Origin: Desulfosporosinus sp. OT
Lineage (GTDB): Bacteria > Bacillota > Desulfitobacteriia > Desulfitobacteriales > Desulfitobacteriaceae
Assembly (NCBI RefSeq): GCF_000224515.1
Contig: NZ_AGAF01000027.1
Coordinates: 1 to 39,024 of the forward strand
Length of the DNA stretch: 39,024 nucleotides
Reading direction: 5' to 3'
Shown: positions 37,913 through 39,024 of the stretch, one piece after another
How positions within the stretch are numbered: the first letter of the stretch is position 1
How the letters are laid out: the number at the start of each line of letters is the position of its first letter
Program-made: the position numbers and the translations under genes
Notes under the pieces: generated by a model
What the model saw: the letters and a program-made list of their open reading frames with translations, nothing else
The model's database searches: none
What the model was told of the DNA's origin: nothing

Positions 37913-38457
37913 TGGTAAGAATAAAGAAAATTCTACGGCACACCTCCGGCAATTCTGCCCCTTTGACACTGGCGATTGTCCTTGCCGTGATTATCCTGTC
38001 CTGCACGGTCTTTGAATATATGCGGCTGATGGTCATAGCAAGCGGTGTGCAGGACGCGGTTCAGGCCGCGATGATCGACGTTGCCACCGAGAATTGGGAC
38101 GACGCCTACAACGGGCTGCGCGAGGGCTACAGCGGAGGCTATACGTTAAGCGGGACGGATTGGGTGGTCAAGCTGGACACCGGGGATGTGTATTCCCGCC
38201 TGGAAAGCACCTTGGGCGTAAAAAAGGAAAACTCAAAATATGTAAAATACTCAGGCCCCGATGTGGAATACACCTTGTCCGACCTTTCTGTCAGTATGCA
38301 GAACGCGCCTCTTGCCCCGGCCAGCATCGGTGGCATCTCCCAGCTATCGGCGACGGGGACGGTGGATGTGGAAGTGCCCCTATCCTTTGGGTGGGGACAT
38401 CTTCCACCCTTAAAAATTACCATGAAGCTGAAAGGAGGATTTACACCAAAATTCTAA
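37912..38457 (+). CDS. TadG/TadF-like minor pilin
   Basis: A 181-residue protein with a basic leader, S12-G13-N-S15-A-P-L, a hydrophobic helix (TLAIVLAVIILSCTVFEYM) and a beta-rich exported domain. It resembles TadE/F/G-like proteins (a helix followed by VQDAVQAAMIDVATENWDDA). GGAGGTG lies about 12 bases before ATG 37912. It is the last clear Tad-type gene. A 141-bp gap with a promoter follows. Confidence 0.72.
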   Translation: MVRIKKILRHTSGNSAPLTLAIVLAVIILSCTVFEYMRLMVIASGVQDAVQAAMIDVATENWDDAYNGLREGYSGGYTLSGTDWVVKLDTGDVYSRLESTLGVKKENSKYVKYSGPDVEYTLSDLSVSMQNAPLAPASIGGISQLSATGTVDVEVPLSFGWGHLPPLKITMKLKGGFTPKF

Positions 38458-38512
38458 AAACACTGTGCTTTTTAACCTGTAGGGATAAAAAAATTATAGG
38501 ACTAATGGCCGC

Positions 38513-38542
38513 TGGACGCGGTCCAAATTGTAATGGTATAAT
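38513..38542 (+). promoter_or_regulatory. Promoter with palindrome over the -35, upstream of the DUF6550-like gene
   Basis: An extended -10 TGGTATAAT has its hexamer at 38537-38542. An 18-bp spacer separates it from a weak -35 TGGACG (38513-38518). The -35 lies in the palindrome TGGAC-GCG-GTCCA (38513-38525), a possible operator. This is the clearest sign of a separate transcription start within the Tad block. Confidence 0.55.
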
Positions 38543-38598
38543 ATGTATGAAAATATACTTCGTTTTTATAGATAAACCCTATAAAGGAGGTTGATCGT

Positions 38599-39024
38599 AT
38601 GAGCAAATTAAGTGCCAAAACCCAAAAGAGGCTGCTGGTTTCAGGACTTGCCGCCATATGTGTCGTTCTGGCCGTTGCCGTTTTCTCCCTTGTCGGAGGT
38701 AGCGGTGAAAAGGATAAATCAAATATCGCAAATAACATAGGCAATAACGTAACAGTGGATGATATAAAAACCGACGACAAGGCCGGGGTATCCGTCTCCA
38801 ATATTACGGCCCCCACCAACGGGACGGAAAGCCAGACATCAAGCAATGTAGTCCTTGATATAAGCAAGCAGCAGGATATTGAAGTACCGATTGCCGAAAC
38901 CCCACAAAAATCGGCTGAACCGGAAAAACCTGTGGTCAAGGATGCAGGTGCCCTGAAAAATCCCGATACGCCGCCTGTATATGATAAAGAGCAGACCACT
39001 GTGGAGAAAAAAAGCAGTGAACCC
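38599..39024 (+). CDS. DUF6550-like membrane-anchored protein (partial, runs off window)
   Basis: An open frame of 142 codons continuing past the window edge, with AAAGGAGG upstream of ATG 38599. It has a basic N-terminus (MSKLSAKTQKRLL), one hydrophobic helix (residues about 13-33) and a low-complexity exported region rich in Asn, Thr, Asp, Lys and Pro (GNNVTVDD, AETPQKSAEPEKP). The style fits DUF6550 proteins found near such modules, but the family call is tentative. It is probably surface-exposed and anchored by the helix, and could be a spacer or adhesin-like component. Confidence 0.7.
   Translation, partial: MSKLSAKTQKRLLVSGLAAICVVLAVAVFSLVGGSGEKDKSNIANNIGNNVTVDDIKTDDKAGVSVSNITAPTNGTESQTSSNVVLDISKQQDIEVPIAETPQKSAEPEKPVVKDAGALKNPDTPPVYDKEQTTVEKKSSEP

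Noticed and set aside
38502-38999. Antisense ORF (165 codons) at the right end
   Set aside because: The plus strand holds an open gene with a strong ribosome binding site and membrane anchor through the window edge.
1-39024. CRISPR arrays, tRNA or rRNA genes, insertion-sequence transposases, integrases
   Set aside because: No regularly spaced repeats, no tRNA-like cloverleaf with conserved arms, and no DDE, tyrosine or serine recombinase motifs were found on either strand.

Overview
The window is about 39 kb of a conjugative mobile element (integrative conjugative element or plasmid) from a Clostridia-type Bacillota. The evidence is strong AGGAGG ribosome binding sites, frequent TTG/GTG starts, ATGA-type gene overlaps, and families typical of clostridial conjugative elements: ParA/ParB, a giant DarB-like methylase-helicase, TnpV, a Toprim primase, a MobL-type relaxase, a VirD4-like coupling protein, DUF6133, PrgI and DUF4320. 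The genus cannot be fixed from sequence alone. No integrase, attachment site or VirB4 ATPase is visible inside the window.

Layout. (1) 1-10013: parA-parB, a zinc-ribbon protein and a 2618-residue DarB-like protein. The giant gene carries a second gene (tnpV) in another frame and a terminator-like hairpin inside it. (2) 10014-14415: an accessory patch. Three cargo genes lie on the opposite strand (SDR epimerase, a CopZ-like iron-sulfur protein with an in-frame UGA, YnfA). An element gene, a divergent XRE repressor with an inverted-repeat operator, and a receiver-only response regulator follow. (3) 14416-21347: mobilisation and DNA processing, with two unknown element proteins, a DUF3991/Toprim primase, a gap with two perfect palindromes, a PAPS-reductase-like protein, a RadC-like JAB protein, a relaxosome accessory protein and the relaxase. 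(4) 21451-23640: an AT-richer island with two unknown proteins, a decayed gene and a HEPN/MNT toxin-antitoxin pair. (5) 23736-26259: small element proteins, some frameshifted or truncated, ending in a separate membrane subunit for the coupling protein. (6) 26237-30542: the conjugation core: VirD4-like ATPase, VirB2-like pilin, DUF6133, SpoVG-like, TrbL/VirB6-like, small membrane protein, PrgI and a 53-residue protein. (7) 30551-32228: a C5 DNA methyltransferase and a frameshifted HTH gene. (8) 32288-39024: a Tad/Flp pilus-like module: prepilin peptidase, CpaB, CpaE/TadZ-like, CpaF, TadB, TadC, TadE-like, TadG-like, and a DUF6550-like protein running off the window.

How the genes work together (inference). 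ParA/ParB maintain the element. The primase, relaxase and accessory protein process DNA for transfer, and the VirD4-like pair couples it to a VirB2/VirB6/PrgI channel. The methyltransferase and DarB-like protein probably protect incoming DNA. The Tad module could build a surface fibre for mating contact. Two cross-cutting patterns stand out: many otherwise unrelated element proteins end in a similar acidic tail (E-L-E plus a hydrophobic residue), and three small membrane proteins share a prepilin-like S-G-x-G motif.
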